NCBI GenBank assembly: GCA_028873375.1
Contig: JAGWKU010000001.1
Location: 75,763 to 114,983 of the forward strand
DNA: 39,221 nt
DNA from: Verrucomicrobiota bacterium
GTDB taxonomy: Bacteria > Chlamydiota > Chlamydiia > Chlamydiales > SM23-39
Direction of reading: 5' to 3'
Positions 1 through 9,779 of this stretch are shown in pieces. The position numbers and the translations under genes were made by a program. Positions within the stretch are counted from its first letter, which is position 1. Each line of letters opens with the position of its first letter. A model generated the notes under the pieces. That model did no database searches. It was not told the DNA's origin and was given only the letters and a program-made list of their open reading frames with translations.

Positions 1-1
1 G

Positions 2-532
2 GATGGCGAAATGGTCATCAATACAAGCACATGGGAAAAGACACACGGCTTCACTGACTGCATCGCTTCGAATGCCTCAAGACAGGAATTCAAGGTCATC
101 AATGCATTGGCATCGCGCGGCGGAGCCTGGGATCGAGAGGGGTTGTCTAGGTTCTTAAATATTGAAAACCACATTCTCGATAACTGGATCGATAGCTGCC
201 GCAACAAGAGTTTGATCGTTCAAAATGGCAATACATACCGCCTTCATTTACAAAATCCAAAGCTGCAGGTCATTCCTGAAACACGATTAGAGCAATGGCT
301 TGTCACGAAAGCGACGAAGCATGCACAGCGGGTGAAGAAGAGATATCGCCCTGTGCAAATTGAAAACATTGCGAAAGCGGCGTTTGGAAATGATTTTGCG
401 ATTCGAAAAACCACTGAAATTTTTCTGCCCGTTTATAGTATCACGGTACAAAATCCCGATGGTTCTCAGATGACATCGTACTGGAATGCGCTGAATGGAA
501 AGCGCCTTTCCCAGCCTTATAACATCGAATAA
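2..532 (+). CDS. Hypothetical protein, probably 5'-truncated by the window edge
   Basis: ORF stays open upstream of the ATG at 11 to the window edge; no antisense competitor; family not recognised. Confidence 0.55.
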   Translation, partial: DGEMVINTSTWEKTHGFTDCIASNASRQEFKVINALASRGGAWDREGLSRFLNIENHILDNWIDSCRNKSLIVQNGNTYRLHLQNPKLQVIPETRLEQWLVTKATKHAQRVKKRYRPVQIENIAKAAFGNDFAIRKTTEIFLPVYSITVQNPDGSQMTSYWNALNGKRLSQPYNIE

Positions 533-537
533 GGCCG

Positions 538-828
538 TTATTCCTGAGAAGTCTTTTGCTTAATAAAGGATTGGATCCACTCTTTAAGAATCTTAGCATT
601 CACTGCAAGTTCGTGCTCAGTGTTTCCGCACGATAGAAAAGTGACTTTATTGCCAAGTGAGATTGGAGGAGCCCCTACTATTTGGGTCCCTCTCTTAATT
701 TTATCGGAGAGGGCCGCGCGAAGTTCTTTTGCCTGAATTTCTCCTTTACAGGTCACTAGGATGAGAGGGGTTTCAGGTGTTGTGACCTGAACTTCCCAAT
801 TAGTTTTTGCAGAGACTCTAGTAGCCAT
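538..828 (-). CDS. Small hypothetical protein (96 aa)
   Basis: Intact ORF with ATG, fits the minus-strand gene series; no recognisable domain. Confidence 0.55.
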   Translation of the reverse strand: MATRVSAKTNWEVQVTTPETPLILVTCKGEIQAKELRAALSDKIKRGTQIVGAPPISLGNKVTFLSCGNTEHELAVNAKILKEWIQSFIKQKTSQE

Positions 829-895
829 AAAACTCCCGCTTAATAAGGCAAAGAGTTTAGGTCTTTCATTCTTTTCCTTGAAGGAGAAACTTTTT

Positions 896-2221
896 TTATT
901 CCTTCATCGATAAGAGGAACTCTGCATTGCTCGACGTCTTTTTCAAGCGCGCGGTCAGCAGGTTCATCGCATCTACTGGTGTAAGATCTGCAATTCCTTG
1001 ACGTAAGAGATAGATTTTTTCCAACTCTCCTGGGTGGTAGAGCAGTTCTTCTTTACGGGTACCCGATTTGACGAGGTCAATGGACGGATAGATGCGTCGG
1101 TCGGCAAGTCTGCGATCGAGCACGAGTTCCATGTTGCCAGTTCCCTTAAACTCCTCGAAAATGACTTCGTCCATGCGAGAGCCAGTATCGATCAGGGCTG
1201 TGGCGATGATGGTGAGCGAGCCGCCTTGTTCAACGTTACGCGCAGCGCCGAAGAAGCGTTTTGGCTTATGAAGGGCGTTGGCGTCGACACCACCGGTAAG
1301 GATTTTGCCTGAATGAGGTTGGACGGTGTTGTAAGCGCGGGCTAGACGAGTGATGTTGTCGAGAAGAATGACGACGTCATAGCCGCACTCAACAAGACGT
1401 CGAGCTTTTTCAATGCACATCTCTGCGATTTGAACGTGGCGCTCTGGTGGTTCGTCGAAGGTCGAGGAGATTACCTCTCCTTTGACCGTACGGATCATGT
1501 CGGTGACTTCTTCAGGGCGCTCGTCGATGAGGAGCACCATGACTGTCACTTCGGGATTGTTGATCTCAATGGCATTGGCGATGTTTTGGAGAAGGACGGT
1601 TTTCCCCGATTTCGGTTGAGCGACGATAAGGGCGCGCTGGCCTTTGCCAATCGGAGCTGCGAGATCGAGAACGCGAGTGGAGAGCCTTTCTTTAGTTGTC
1701 TCCATGACAAGGCGTTTGTTGGGATAGAGAGGAGTTAAGTTCTCAAAGAGGACCCGGTCGCGTGTTTGTTCAAAAGTCTTTCCGTTGATTTTTTCAACTC
1801 GTTGCAGCGCAAAGTATTTTTCTTTTTCTTTGGGGGCGCGGATGGTGCCATAAAGAGTGTCTCCTTTGCGGAGGTCAAATCGGCGGATCTGCGCTGGCGA
1901 AACATAAATATCTTCAGCGGAGGGAAGGTAGTTGTAGTTGGGTGAGCGGAGGAATCCAAATCCATCGGGTAGTACTTCGAGGACACCTTCGCCGACGAGC
2001 ACTTCATTGGGTCGCTCGGACAGGGTTTTCACAATTTCAAAAACGACGCCTGATTTGGGGAGGGGGGCGGTGTGCTTTAGTCCCATGCTTCTTGCGAAGG
2101 CCTGGAGCTGATCGATGTTCATTCGCTGAAGATCGGCAATGCGGGTGATGTTTTCATTGCCCGTATAGCCATTGTTTGGTTCTGAAGTTTGTTGGTGCTC
2201 AACTTGTTGTTCGTGATTCAT
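896..2221 (-). CDS. rho: Transcription termination factor Rho
   Basis: Walker A ([15 protein letters not shown]), [17 protein letters not shown]-binding [16 protein letters not shown] motif. Confidence 0.97.
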   Translation of the reverse strand: MNHEQQVEHQQTSEPNNGYTGNENITRIADLQRMNIDQLQAFARSMGLKHTAPLPKSGVVFEIVKTLSERPNEVLVGEGVLEVLPDGFGFLRSPNYNYLPSAEDIYVSPAQIRRFDLRKGDTLYGTIRAPKEKEKYFALQRVEKINGKTFEQTRDRVLFENLTPLYPNKRLVMETTKERLSTRVLDLAAPIGKGQRALIVAQPKSGKTVLLQNIANAIEINNPEVTVMVLLIDERPEEVTDMIRTVKGEVISSTFDEPPERHVQIAEMCIEKARRLVECGYDVVILLDNITRLARAYNTVQPHSGKILTGGVDANALHKPKRFFGAARNVEQGGSLTIIATALIDTGSRMDEVIFEEFKGTGNMELVLDRRLADRRIYPSIDLVKSGTRKEELLYHPGELEKIYLLRQGIADLTPVDAMNLLTARLKKTSSNAEFLLSMKE

Positions 2222-2817
2222 GAAAAATACAACTCCGCTAATTTTTTGACTTGTTGTCGTAACTCTGGAATAGATCCGTTATTGATGATCGTCGAATGAG
2301 CTTTTTGAGATTTGATCGAGGGAGAGATTTGATGGCTCATTCGTTGTTCATACTCTAGACTTGTGTGACCTTTTTGTTGGAAGCGCTGCTTCGCGATTTC
2401 TTCATCTGCAATCACCGCAATAATAGCGTCGAATTCCTTTTCTTTTCCAATCTCGAAGAGCAAAGGAATTTCTACGACAAAGGCCGTATGAATTCCTGCC
2501 TGACAGGCCTCTTGGTATTTGTTCTTCACGCTCTCTAGCACGGCTGGATGCAAAATTTGCTCGAGCTGGTGCAGGCGTTTTGGGTCCTGAAATACTTTCT
2601 CCGCTACGAGACGTCGATTGATTTTTCCATGTTGAAGAATACTAGCGCCAAGTATGCGGATGATTTGTTGTCCGAGATCAGTTTGGGGGTCAAGTAGTTC
2701 GTGGACGATTGCATCAGCACTCACCACGAAGGCACCCAGCTCTTGAAAAAGCTGGCAAACGGTTGATTTCCCGCTTGCTACCCCGCCTGTGATAGCAATT
2801 TTCTTTAATTTTAGCAT
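2218..2817 (-). CDS. coaE: Dephospho-CoA kinase
   Basis: P-loop [19 protein letters not shown]-like motif, HPAV motif; start taken at the ATG (MLKLKK) rather than the upstream TTG. Confidence 0.93.
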   Translation of the reverse strand: MLKLKKIAITGGVASGKSTVCQLFQELGAFVVSADAIVHELLDPQTDLGQQIIRILGASILQHGKINRRLVAEKVFQDPKRLHQLEQILHPAVLESVKNKYQEACQAGIHTAFVVEIPLLFEIGKEKEFDAIIAVIADEEIAKQRFQQKGHTSLEYEQRMSHQISPSIKSQKAHSTIINNGSIPELRQQVKKLAELYFS

Positions 2818-5483
2818 TCCGCCCAATTTTTGCCAACAGCGATATGTACCTCAATCGGTACGTTCAACAAAAGGACTTTTTCCATTTTTTCTTTTGCAAG
2901 TTGCTTAAATGCAGGAACTTCAGAGTCTGGAGCTTCAAAAACAAGTTCATCGTGAATTTGAAGAATCATTTTTCCCTGGAGGTTTCTCTGCTCAATTTCT
3001 CGGTCAATAGCGATCATGGCCATTTTGATCAGGTCAGCAGCAGTCCCCTGAAGAGGGGTATTGACAGCGAGTCGCTCGGCAGCAGCTCGGATGGATGGAT
3101 TTTTGTTGTTGATTTCGGGGATGGGGCGTTGCCGGCCTGTCAGTGTTTTTGCTCGGCCCGTCTTGCGCACTTCAGCTTTACATTCTTCTAAGTAGCGGGA
3201 AACGAGAGGATATCGCTCGAAGTAGGTTTTGATAAATTGGGAGGCTGCTTGCATGGAAATCCCTAACTGGCGCGAAAGGCTAAAGGGTCCCTGGCCATAT
3301 AAAATGCCGAAATTAACCGTCTTTGCTTGGGAGCGCATTTCAGGCGTAACTTCAGCAATAGGCACGCCAAATACGCGAGAGGCTGTATAGGCGTGGATGT
3401 CTTCTCCATTTTGGAAAGCGTGGATGAGCTCAGGATCTTCGCTGAAATGGGCAAGGAGGCGAAGCTCGATTTGAGAATAGTCGGCTCCGATAAAACTCCA
3501 GTCCTCTTTTTGTGGTTTAAAGCAGGAGCGGATTGCGAGTCCTTCTACCGAGCGAATGGGGATATTTTGCAAGTTGGGATCTTGGCACGAAAGGCGCCCC
3601 GTGGCGGTGATCGATTGGTTGAAAGTGCAGTGAATTCGCCCTGTGTTTGGATTGATCGATTGGGGCAATGCTTCAGCATAAGTAGAACGGAGTTTTTCCA
3701 ATGTTCGATAATTGAGAATGAGCTGAGCGATGGGATGTTCTTCAGCGAGTTCTTCGAGGACGTCGGCGCTGGTGGAAAATTCAGTTGTTTTCCTGCGGGG
3801 ATTTTTAAGGGCGAGCTTTTCATAAAGAATATGACTGAGTTGCTTAGGAGAATTGAGATTAAATTCCTCTCCCACTTCCTGGAAAATTTGGCTCGTCAAT
3901 TGAGAAAGACTGAGGGATAACTGGTGTCCTAAGCCGTCGATTTTTTGGACATCTAGGTAAATGCCGGTTCTCTCCATACGGGCGAGGATCGGAAGAAGAG
4001 GGAGCTCAATGTCGTAAAAGAGGCGATCGAGTTTTTTTTCTTCTAACTCTTCTTGGAAATATTCTTTGAGACGGCACGTGTAGTCGACATCTTCGCAGCA
4101 GTATTCTCTTACTTTTTCGATCGGAGCTTCAAGCATGGTCTGCTGATTTTTGCCTTTGCCGATGAGATCTTCGATAGGAATTTTGACTTTCTTGAATTTT
4201 TCGAGGGTCAGTTCATCGAGATTATGGCGGCGATTTTGAGGATCGAGTAGGTAGGATGCGAGAATGGTATCAAAGCCGATATGTTTGAGTAGAATGCCGA
4301 TGTTTTGGAGGATGTGATAATCGTATTTCAGGTTGTGACCATAAAAAGCGCAAGAAGCGTGAGCAAAAAATTGGCGGAGTGCTTCTTTCACTTTTTGTTC
4401 GCCGAGTTCTCCATTGCAAGGAATGTACCATGCCTCGCCGGGTTCGTAGCTAAAACCAATTCCGACGATGTGCGCGAGGAGAGGTTGTTCTCCGGTCGTT
4501 TCTGTATCGAGAGCGACCTCTTTTTGTTGGGAAAGAAGAGAGAGAAGTTCCTGTAAAGCGGGTTCACTGTCGACGAGGAGATAATGGTGTTTGTCGGTGT
4601 ATCGCTTTCCCTTTTTTTGAGTCGTTGGTTCCGGAACATTCATCTCGCGGAGCAGCGAATTGAATTTCATCCGGTGGTAAAACTCGATCAGTTTGTCGCT
4701 GGTTGGTTGCTTGAGTTGGTAAAATTCTTGTGCGGTGGGGACATCGACTTTGCAGTTGAGCGTGGCGAGTTCTCGGCTCATGAGCGCTACGTCTTTTTGC
4801 GTTCGGAGAGTTTCTTGTTTTTTCTCCCCCTTCACTTTCTCTGGGTGGGCGAGGATTTCATCGAGCGTGCCGAATTCTTGGAGAAGAGAAGCGGCTGTCT
4901 TAGGGCCAAATCCTTCTAGGCCGGGGATGTTGTCGGATGCATCGCCGACGATCGCGAGAAAATCGAGCATTTGTTTGGGAGGGATGCCATAGAGCTCTTC
5001 AACTTTTTTTGCGTCGATGAGGAGATCTTTTTGGGGATGGATCATGAAGATGTGATCTCCCACGAGCTGCATCAGGTCTTTATCGCTCGAGCAGAGATAG
5101 ATTTCAGCCCCTTGCTTCTCGGCCCACAGAGCGACGCTGGCCATGGTGTCGTCGGCTTCAATTCCTTCATAGCAGAGAATCGGGATGCCGGCGAGCTCGC
5201 AAAATTGATGGGCCCATTCGAATTGAGGGAAGAGATCTTCGGGCGCCCCTTTGCGGTGCATTTTGTAATCGGCGTAGACGGCCTGCCGCGATTTTTTGTT
5301 GTCAGGACCATCGAAGACGCAGACGACATGTTCGGCCGAATGCTCCTTGAGGACTTTTTGGACAGAGCGGATAAAGCCGTAGAGAGCACTGGTCGATTGG
5401 CCCTCATTATTGGTCATGGGGCCAATCGCGTAATAGGAACGGAAGAGGTAGTTAACTGCATCGAAGATGTAAAGTCTTTTCAT
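2811..5483 (-). CDS. polA: DNA polymerase I (5'-3' exo, 3'-5' exo and polymerase domains)
   Basis: GADYSQIELRLLAH, RSQAKTVNFGILYG, QIHDELVFE; 3'-5' exo DTETTG motif present. Confidence 0.97.
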   Translation of the reverse strand: MKRLYIFDAVNYLFRSYYAIGPMTNNEGQSTSALYGFIRSVQKVLKEHSAEHVVCVFDGPDNKKSRQAVYADYKMHRKGAPEDLFPQFEWAHQFCELAGIPILCYEGIEADDTMASVALWAEKQGAEIYLCSSDKDLMQLVGDHIFMIHPQKDLLIDAKKVEELYGIPPKQMLDFLAIVGDASDNIPGLEGFGPKTAASLLQEFGTLDEILAHPEKVKGEKKQETLRTQKDVALMSRELATLNCKVDVPTAQEFYQLKQPTSDKLIEFYHRMKFNSLLREMNVPEPTTQKKGKRYTDKHHYLLVDSEPALQELLSLLSQQKEVALDTETTGEQPLLAHIVGIGFSYEPGEAWYIPCNGELGEQKVKEALRQFFAHASCAFYGHNLKYDYHILQNIGILLKHIGFDTILASYLLDPQNRRHNLDELTLEKFKKVKIPIEDLIGKGKNQQTMLEAPIEKVREYCCEDVDYTCRLKEYFQEELEEKKLDRLFYDIELPLLPILARMERTGIYLDVQKIDGLGHQLSLSLSQLTSQIFQEVGEEFNLNSPKQLSHILYEKLALKNPRRKTTEFSTSADVLEELAEEHPIAQLILNYRTLEKLRSTYAEALPQSINPNTGRIHCTFNQSITATGRLSCQDPNLQNIPIRSVEGLAIRSCFKPQKEDWSFIGADYSQIELRLLAHFSEDPELIHAFQNGEDIHAYTASRVFGVPIAEVTPEMRSQAKTVNFGILYGQGPFSLSRQLGISMQAASQFIKTYFERYPLVSRYLEECKAEVRKTGRAKTLTGRQRPIPEINNKNPSIRAAAERLAVNTPLQGTAADLIKMAMIAIDREIEQRNLQGKMILQIHDELVFEAPDSEVPAFKQLAKEKMEKVLLLNVPIEVHIAVGKNWAEC

Positions 5484-5733
5484 CCATCTCGTCGGTTATG
5501 AATTGAAAGCGAAGAACCTCTTTTCCATCGATCGCAACAGTACCGAGGAACATGTCCAAAGGGCGGACCCAGATGTCGTGCTCGCCGTAAAGCGCTTTGT
5601 AAACGACCACTTCTTCGAGCGTTTCTGAATCGCGGCCGACAGCAAGCACTTGATAGCGCTGTCCTTTGTAGTGTTCGTAGATGCCAGTGTGCAATTGCTT
5701 CGCGGCTGTTGAAAAAGCGGGCAAATCACTCAT
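5452..5733 (-). CDS. DUF1653-like small protein
   Basis: GIYEHYKGQRYQVLAVGRDSETLEEVVVYKALYGEHDIWVRPLDMF; start chosen at MSDLPAFS; short overlaps with polA and sppA. Confidence 0.8.
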   Translation of the reverse strand: MSDLPAFSTAAKQLHTGIYEHYKGQRYQVLAVGRDSETLEEVVVYKALYGEHDIWVRPLDMFLGTVAIDGKEVLRFQFITDEMDEKTLHLRCS

Positions 5734-6787
5734 GGGATATTCCTGGTTCAAAGAGGTAGGAAAATTGGTCGCGGATGGCGGGCGAACGCTGATCGCCGAA
5801 ATTGATGATGTGCTCGAGTTTGCCCGTGAAAAGAGAGGAGCCACTGCCCATGAGAGAGCTATACCAATCTTTTTTGGTTTCAAGGGTAACGATTTGATAG
5901 GGCTTTTCGGGATCGATGTTCGCTTCGGTCATGAGATCGCGAAGGGCCATTTGATCATCGGCGTCCGCGACATCGATATAGCCGAGTCGCTGAGCTGTGG
6001 GACCATCAAAAATTTTCGCGCCGTATTCGGATATCAATTTGTCTTTGTTGAGATTGGGGTGAGCAGCTGTGACGATATCGACAAAACGGTTGTAGAAGAA
6101 AGCCATCACTGCTTGGATCGCGGCGTCTTCATCGGGCTTCCAGGGGCGGAATGGATTCATCATGTCTTTGTCCAATCCTTGGGTGATCGTTTTCGATTGG
6201 ATGCCGAGGCGACCCATAGCATCGGAAACGTTGAAGAAGGGACCAAAGACCACGCCAACTGAGCCGACGACGCTAGCGGGACTCGCATACAGTTTATCCG
6301 CAGCGGAGGTGACGTACATGCCGCCGGAAGCGCACATGCCATCGACGTAGGCGAAGATGGGAACGTTGTATTTTTGTTTATATTCTTTGAGCATGCGATA
6401 GATGTTGTCCGAATCGGTCACCGTGCCGCCAGGTGTGTTGACGTGGAGCAGAATTGCCTTGATTCGATTTTTGAGAAGAAGGTTATTTTGAGAATCGAGA
6501 AGAATGCTTTGGACTACGTCTGTGTCGAGTTTTTCTGGCTCGCCGATGACGCCGTGAATATTGATCTGCAAAATAGCGGGAGAGCTGATTGGGCGGAGTT
6601 CGCTTTTTCCGTTGAGATCGGGTAAGAGGGTAAGAGAGGTCTTCTCTTCAGCATTGTAAGGAGAGGAGAAAAGAGAGTAGATAAAGCTAATGAGGAAAAG
6701 GGCTAAAAAGAACCCAATGATTGAGAAGAATACTTTGCAGAAGCTCCGAAGAGCTGAGACAAAGATCGATTCGCGTGCAATTTCCAT
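5726..6787 (-). CDS. sppA: Signal peptide peptidase SppA/SohB-type S49 protease
   Basis: N-terminal TM segment; NTPGGTVTDSDNIYRML and YVDGMCASGGMYVTSAADKLYASPASVVGSVGV motifs. Confidence 0.92.
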   Translation of the reverse strand: MEIARESIFVSALRSFCKVFFSIIGFFLALFLISFIYSLFSSPYNAEEKTSLTLLPDLNGKSELRPISSPAILQINIHGVIGEPEKLDTDVVQSILLDSQNNLLLKNRIKAILLHVNTPGGTVTDSDNIYRMLKEYKQKYNVPIFAYVDGMCASGGMYVTSAADKLYASPASVVGSVGVVFGPFFNVSDAMGRLGIQSKTITQGLDKDMMNPFRPWKPDEDAAIQAVMAFFYNRFVDIVTAAHPNLNKDKLISEYGAKIFDGPTAQRLGYIDVADADDQMALRDLMTEANIDPEKPYQIVTLETKKDWYSSLMGSGSSLFTGKLEHIINFGDQRSPAIRDQFSYLFEPGISHE

Positions 6788-6817
6788 TCATATCTCCTTG
6801 TTTTCAAAAAACTTAAC

Positions 6818-6844
6818 TCAAATGTAAAGCCGCTTTACATTTGA
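6818..6844. repeat. Palindromic repeat copy 1: TCAAATGTAAAGC-C-GCTTTACATTTGA
   Basis: Perfect 13-bp arms with 1-nt centre, just past the pgsA stop codon; same core as copies at 20357 and 36602. Confidence 0.85.
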
Positions 6845-6849
6845 ATTTC

Positions 6850-7356
6850 TCATGCTGTCGAGGCGTGCCTCGGAAGTTGAAAGAGTTCGAGAAAGGCAAA
6901 CCAGCCCATTAGAATGAGTGTTGCAAAAACATACCAGGGGAAGGAGATGCCGATGACAGAGCCCATCAAGAGAATAAATTGTAAAGCAGTGGTCACTTTT
7001 CCCCAGCGAATCGCGCGGAATACGATCGATTTCCAACGGCCGGCGATCAACATTCCCATCCCATAAAGGCAAAGCGCGATATCGCGCGAGAGCATGGCTA
7101 AGATTTCAAAGAGGCCGATGCTCGCTTCACTGAAGAGAATAGCCAAAGCGACATAGACAAAAAATTTATCCATGGCAGGATCGAGGATCGCTCCGAGTCG
7201 ACTCACCGATTTACTTTTGCGGGCAAAATAGCCATCGACGCTGTCGGTGATCATCGCCAGAATAATCGCAAACAAACGGATCCCTGGGCTTTCTTGCAAA
7301 AACAAAAAAGCAAGGGGGGCTCGGATAAGAGACAAGCTATTTGAGATCGTGATCAT
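6850..7356 (-). CDS. pgsA: CDP-alcohol phosphatidyltransferase (phosphatidylglycerophosphate synthase-like)
   Basis: CDP-OH-P motif region TDSVDGYFARKSKSVSRLGAILDPAMDK; start chosen at ATG (MITISNSL). Confidence 0.88.
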   Translation of the reverse strand: MITISNSLSLIRAPLAFLFLQESPGIRLFAIILAMITDSVDGYFARKSKSVSRLGAILDPAMDKFFVYVALAILFSEASIGLFEILAMLSRDIALCLYGMGMLIAGRWKSIVFRAIRWGKVTTALQFILLMGSVIGISFPWYVFATLILMGWFAFLELFQLPRHASTA

Positions 7357-7390
7357 TCCATGGGATGGTTGTTTCGGCAATCCTTACATC

Positions 7391-8011
7391 TTAAGGACTG
7401 TCGTTTTTAGTATAAGAAGTCTTTCTCTTATACCAAACTAGGCCAATTATCGACATCACAAAGGCGCCGAATAGGAGGAGATTGATGGTTTTTAAGGGCT
7501 GGAGAATCGCCTGATAATTTTTTCCTGCGAGGTAGGCGAGAGTAAAAAGAGTTGTATTAGAAGCGAGGCACGCGATCCCGTCGCTCAAAATAAATTTTCC
7601 GAAAGGCATCCGTCCCATCCCAGCAGTTAAGAAGAGGCAATTGCGTACGCCAAAGGGTATGAATCGGCCGATGAGAAGAGTCCAAAACCCATATTTTTGA
7701 TAGTAGAGATGGATTTGATCGAGTCGCTTGGGAGAAATTGTTTTCGCAAACCAGCGGAAATTCCACAATCGGGGGCCAAATTTGCGTCCAATGCCATAAC
7801 AGACCCAATCGGAGAGATAGCAGCCCAAAAAGACAGCGGCAAAGAGGAGAAACGTGTGTTCGGGGATGACGGTCGCTGCCAGCACGGCGCTTAAAATAAT
7901 CATCAAATCCTCACTGATCGGCACGTTGATGCCAGCGAGCATCAATGCGCCAAAGATGATCCAATGGGCATGCTGGGCGTGGTCAAAAATAAATTGAATG
8001 ATCGTATCCAT
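7391..8011 (-). CDS. DedA/SNARE-associated (VTT) family membrane protein
   Basis: GANVPISEDLMI..., IGRFIPFGVRNCLFLTAGMGRMPFGKF motif, multiple TM helices. Confidence 0.85.
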   Translation of the reverse strand: MDTIIQFIFDHAQHAHWIIFGALMLAGINVPISEDLMIILSAVLAATVIPEHTFLLFAAVFLGCYLSDWVCYGIGRKFGPRLWNFRWFAKTISPKRLDQIHLYYQKYGFWTLLIGRFIPFGVRNCLFLTAGMGRMPFGKFILSDGIACLASNTTLFTLAYLAGKNYQAILQPLKTINLLLFGAFVMSIIGLVWYKRKTSYTKNDSP

Positions 8012-8045
8012 TCAAGTGTGATACATAATAAAAAATTCGTTTTCT

Positions 8046-8062
8046 TGCTATTAATAATAGCA
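8046..8062. repeat. 17-bp palindrome TGCTATTA-A-TAATAGCA
   Basis: Perfect 8-bp arms in the gap between the translocase stop and dedA start. Confidence 0.5.
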
Positions 8063-8098
8063 TTTCCGCTCTGTTATTTTGAACCTGAATAGGCTCTT

Positions 8099-9667
8099 TT
8101 ACGCGGTTTCTTTAGCGAGAACGGGCTTGGGAGCTGGCGTCTCTGGAATCTCCAGCTTAGCATCGCCTTCGACCAGGGCGTCAAATTGCTTGCCGAGGGA
8201 GATGACTGAGAGGATCCAGATAAGGAGGACGACGATGAAAATGCCAGCGACGACAGGGGTGCTAGCGGAAACAGTGGTAAAGAGGAGTAGGAGGCCTTGA
8301 TGGATGACTGAGCCACCCGATTTCCCTAATCGGGAGCCAACGCCGTCAATGGCTGCTTTACCTTTGAGCTTTGATTCGTTGCTTAAGGGAATGAAGGCCA
8401 TCTCTTTGGTTGCATCAAAGAAAGTATATTTAGAAGCGCGGGTAAAGATATTTTGCATCGAGCCGAGGAACAATCCAAAGGCGAGGGGTGAAAAGCCAGC
8501 CATCGCAGCAAAGGCATCGAGCCCGGCGTTTTGGAAGAGAATGAATGCGAAGAATCCGAGTCCTGTGACGAGGGTAACAGCGGCCGGGATCATGGCGCTC
8601 GTCGTCCAGGAGAAGCGTCGAATGACATTGCCGGTCACGAAAATAGCCGCAAAAGTGGCGACAATGCCGATTACCTTGGTCACCTGTCCCATGTACGATT
8701 GGAAGTCGCTTGGGTCTGGATAAAGGGCATGGATCTGGTTTTTCCAGACGACTTCAACGAGGTTGATGGCGACGTTATAGGTCAATACAATGGCTGCAAT
8801 GCATATTAAATACTTGGATTTTGCAAGGTAGGCCATGTTCTTGCGCATCGACATTTTCACTTTTTCAGGAGGAGGGGTCGTGTCGTTCATTCTTTGCGCT
8901 TTTTCAGCAGGTCCTAGAACGCGGGTATTGAGCCAGCGGAAAATAGCGATAGCGAGAATACCGCAAGCGATGATCGTGCAATTGAGGAAGAGGACCGATT
9001 GCTCCCATTTAGTCGTCCCGTAGGAGATCGAGGGGCTGAAAGAAATATCGGAAAACCAAACAGAAATTTGACCTGACATAATGGACGAGGCATTTGCGCC
9101 AATCATTAAAAGGCCGTAGTAGCGCTTCGCTTCGTGGACGCTCGTCACTTCATTCATGAATCCCCAGAAGAGGACAGAGAAAATAGCCGAACTCCAAAGG
9201 TCGCACATCACATAGAAAAGAGTGAAGGTCCAGTTTCGGAAGATGGCGATGAGGCCCTTAAACCCAGATGGAAGAAGCGCTTGTAATCGGTCGGCAAATT
9301 CATGAGGGTGGAGATAATCGCGCAGAGGATAGAGGACGAACGTGAAGAGGAAGAAAAATGAGAGGAAAATGAACATCATGATGTAGAAGACTTTTTCGCG
9401 ACTGAACCGATTCGCCAGACGAGTGAAAACGTAGGTGAGTAAAATGGCGCAAGGGATGATCGCCCAAACTTTGATGAATGGGATCGTTTCTGCTCCTGAG
9501 TTGGGAGCCGTGACGACCATCGAGTCTTTGAAGGTGCGAAGGAGGTTATAGTTGAAGGCAATCAAGAAGAACATCCCCAGCATGGGGAAAAATTTTTTCC
9601 ACTCAGACCGGTAGACAGGCCAAAAAAAGGACCGCCACCCTTTAAATTCTTCCTTGTCTGTCTCCAT
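8099..9667 (-). CDS. ATP/ADP translocase (Tlc/NTT nucleotide transporter family)
   Basis: About 12 TM segments; FFLIAFNYNLLRTFKDSMVVTAPNSGAETIPFIKVW is characteristic of the family. Confidence 0.95.
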   Translation of the reverse strand: METDKEEFKGWRSFFWPVYRSEWKKFFPMLGMFFLIAFNYNLLRTFKDSMVVTAPNSGAETIPFIKVWAIIPCAILLTYVFTRLANRFSREKVFYIMMFIFLSFFFLFTFVLYPLRDYLHPHEFADRLQALLPSGFKGLIAIFRNWTFTLFYVMCDLWSSAIFSVLFWGFMNEVTSVHEAKRYYGLLMIGANASSIMSGQISVWFSDISFSPSISYGTTKWEQSVLFLNCTIIACGILAIAIFRWLNTRVLGPAEKAQRMNDTTPPPEKVKMSMRKNMAYLAKSKYLICIAAIVLTYNVAINLVEVVWKNQIHALYPDPSDFQSYMGQVTKVIGIVATFAAIFVTGNVIRRFSWTTSAMIPAAVTLVTGLGFFAFILFQNAGLDAFAAMAGFSPLAFGLFLGSMQNIFTRASKYTFFDATKEMAFIPLSNESKLKGKAAIDGVGSRLGKSGGSVIHQGLLLLFTTVSASTPVVAGIFIVVLLIWILSVISLGKQFDALVEGDAKLEIPETPAPKPVLAKETA

Positions 9668-9779
9668 ACCCTCGTACTAGGTTTTTTGGATGTTTACAGC
9701 ATCGCATATCTGGCTATTTTTGGTTGAGTACTTCGTGCACTCCTGCTTAAATAAATGCAAGACTCTGTTAGTAAAATAT

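Noticed and set aside
1034-2148. Plus-strand ORFs antisense to rho
   Set aside because: Shadow ORFs over a highly conserved gene.
2844-5501. Many plus-strand ORFs antisense to polA (e.g. 3327-3920, 4971-5501)
   Set aside because: They lie wholly inside a well-supported polA and have no recognisable domains or ribosome-binding sites; typical shadow ORFs.
5681-6262. 193-aa plus-strand ORF antisense to sppA
   Set aside because: Overlaps conserved S49 protease motifs on the other strand; no domain of its own.
8099-9667. ATP/ADP translocase as a novelty
   Set aside because: Well established in Chlamydiota and Rickettsiales energy parasites; ordinary for this group.
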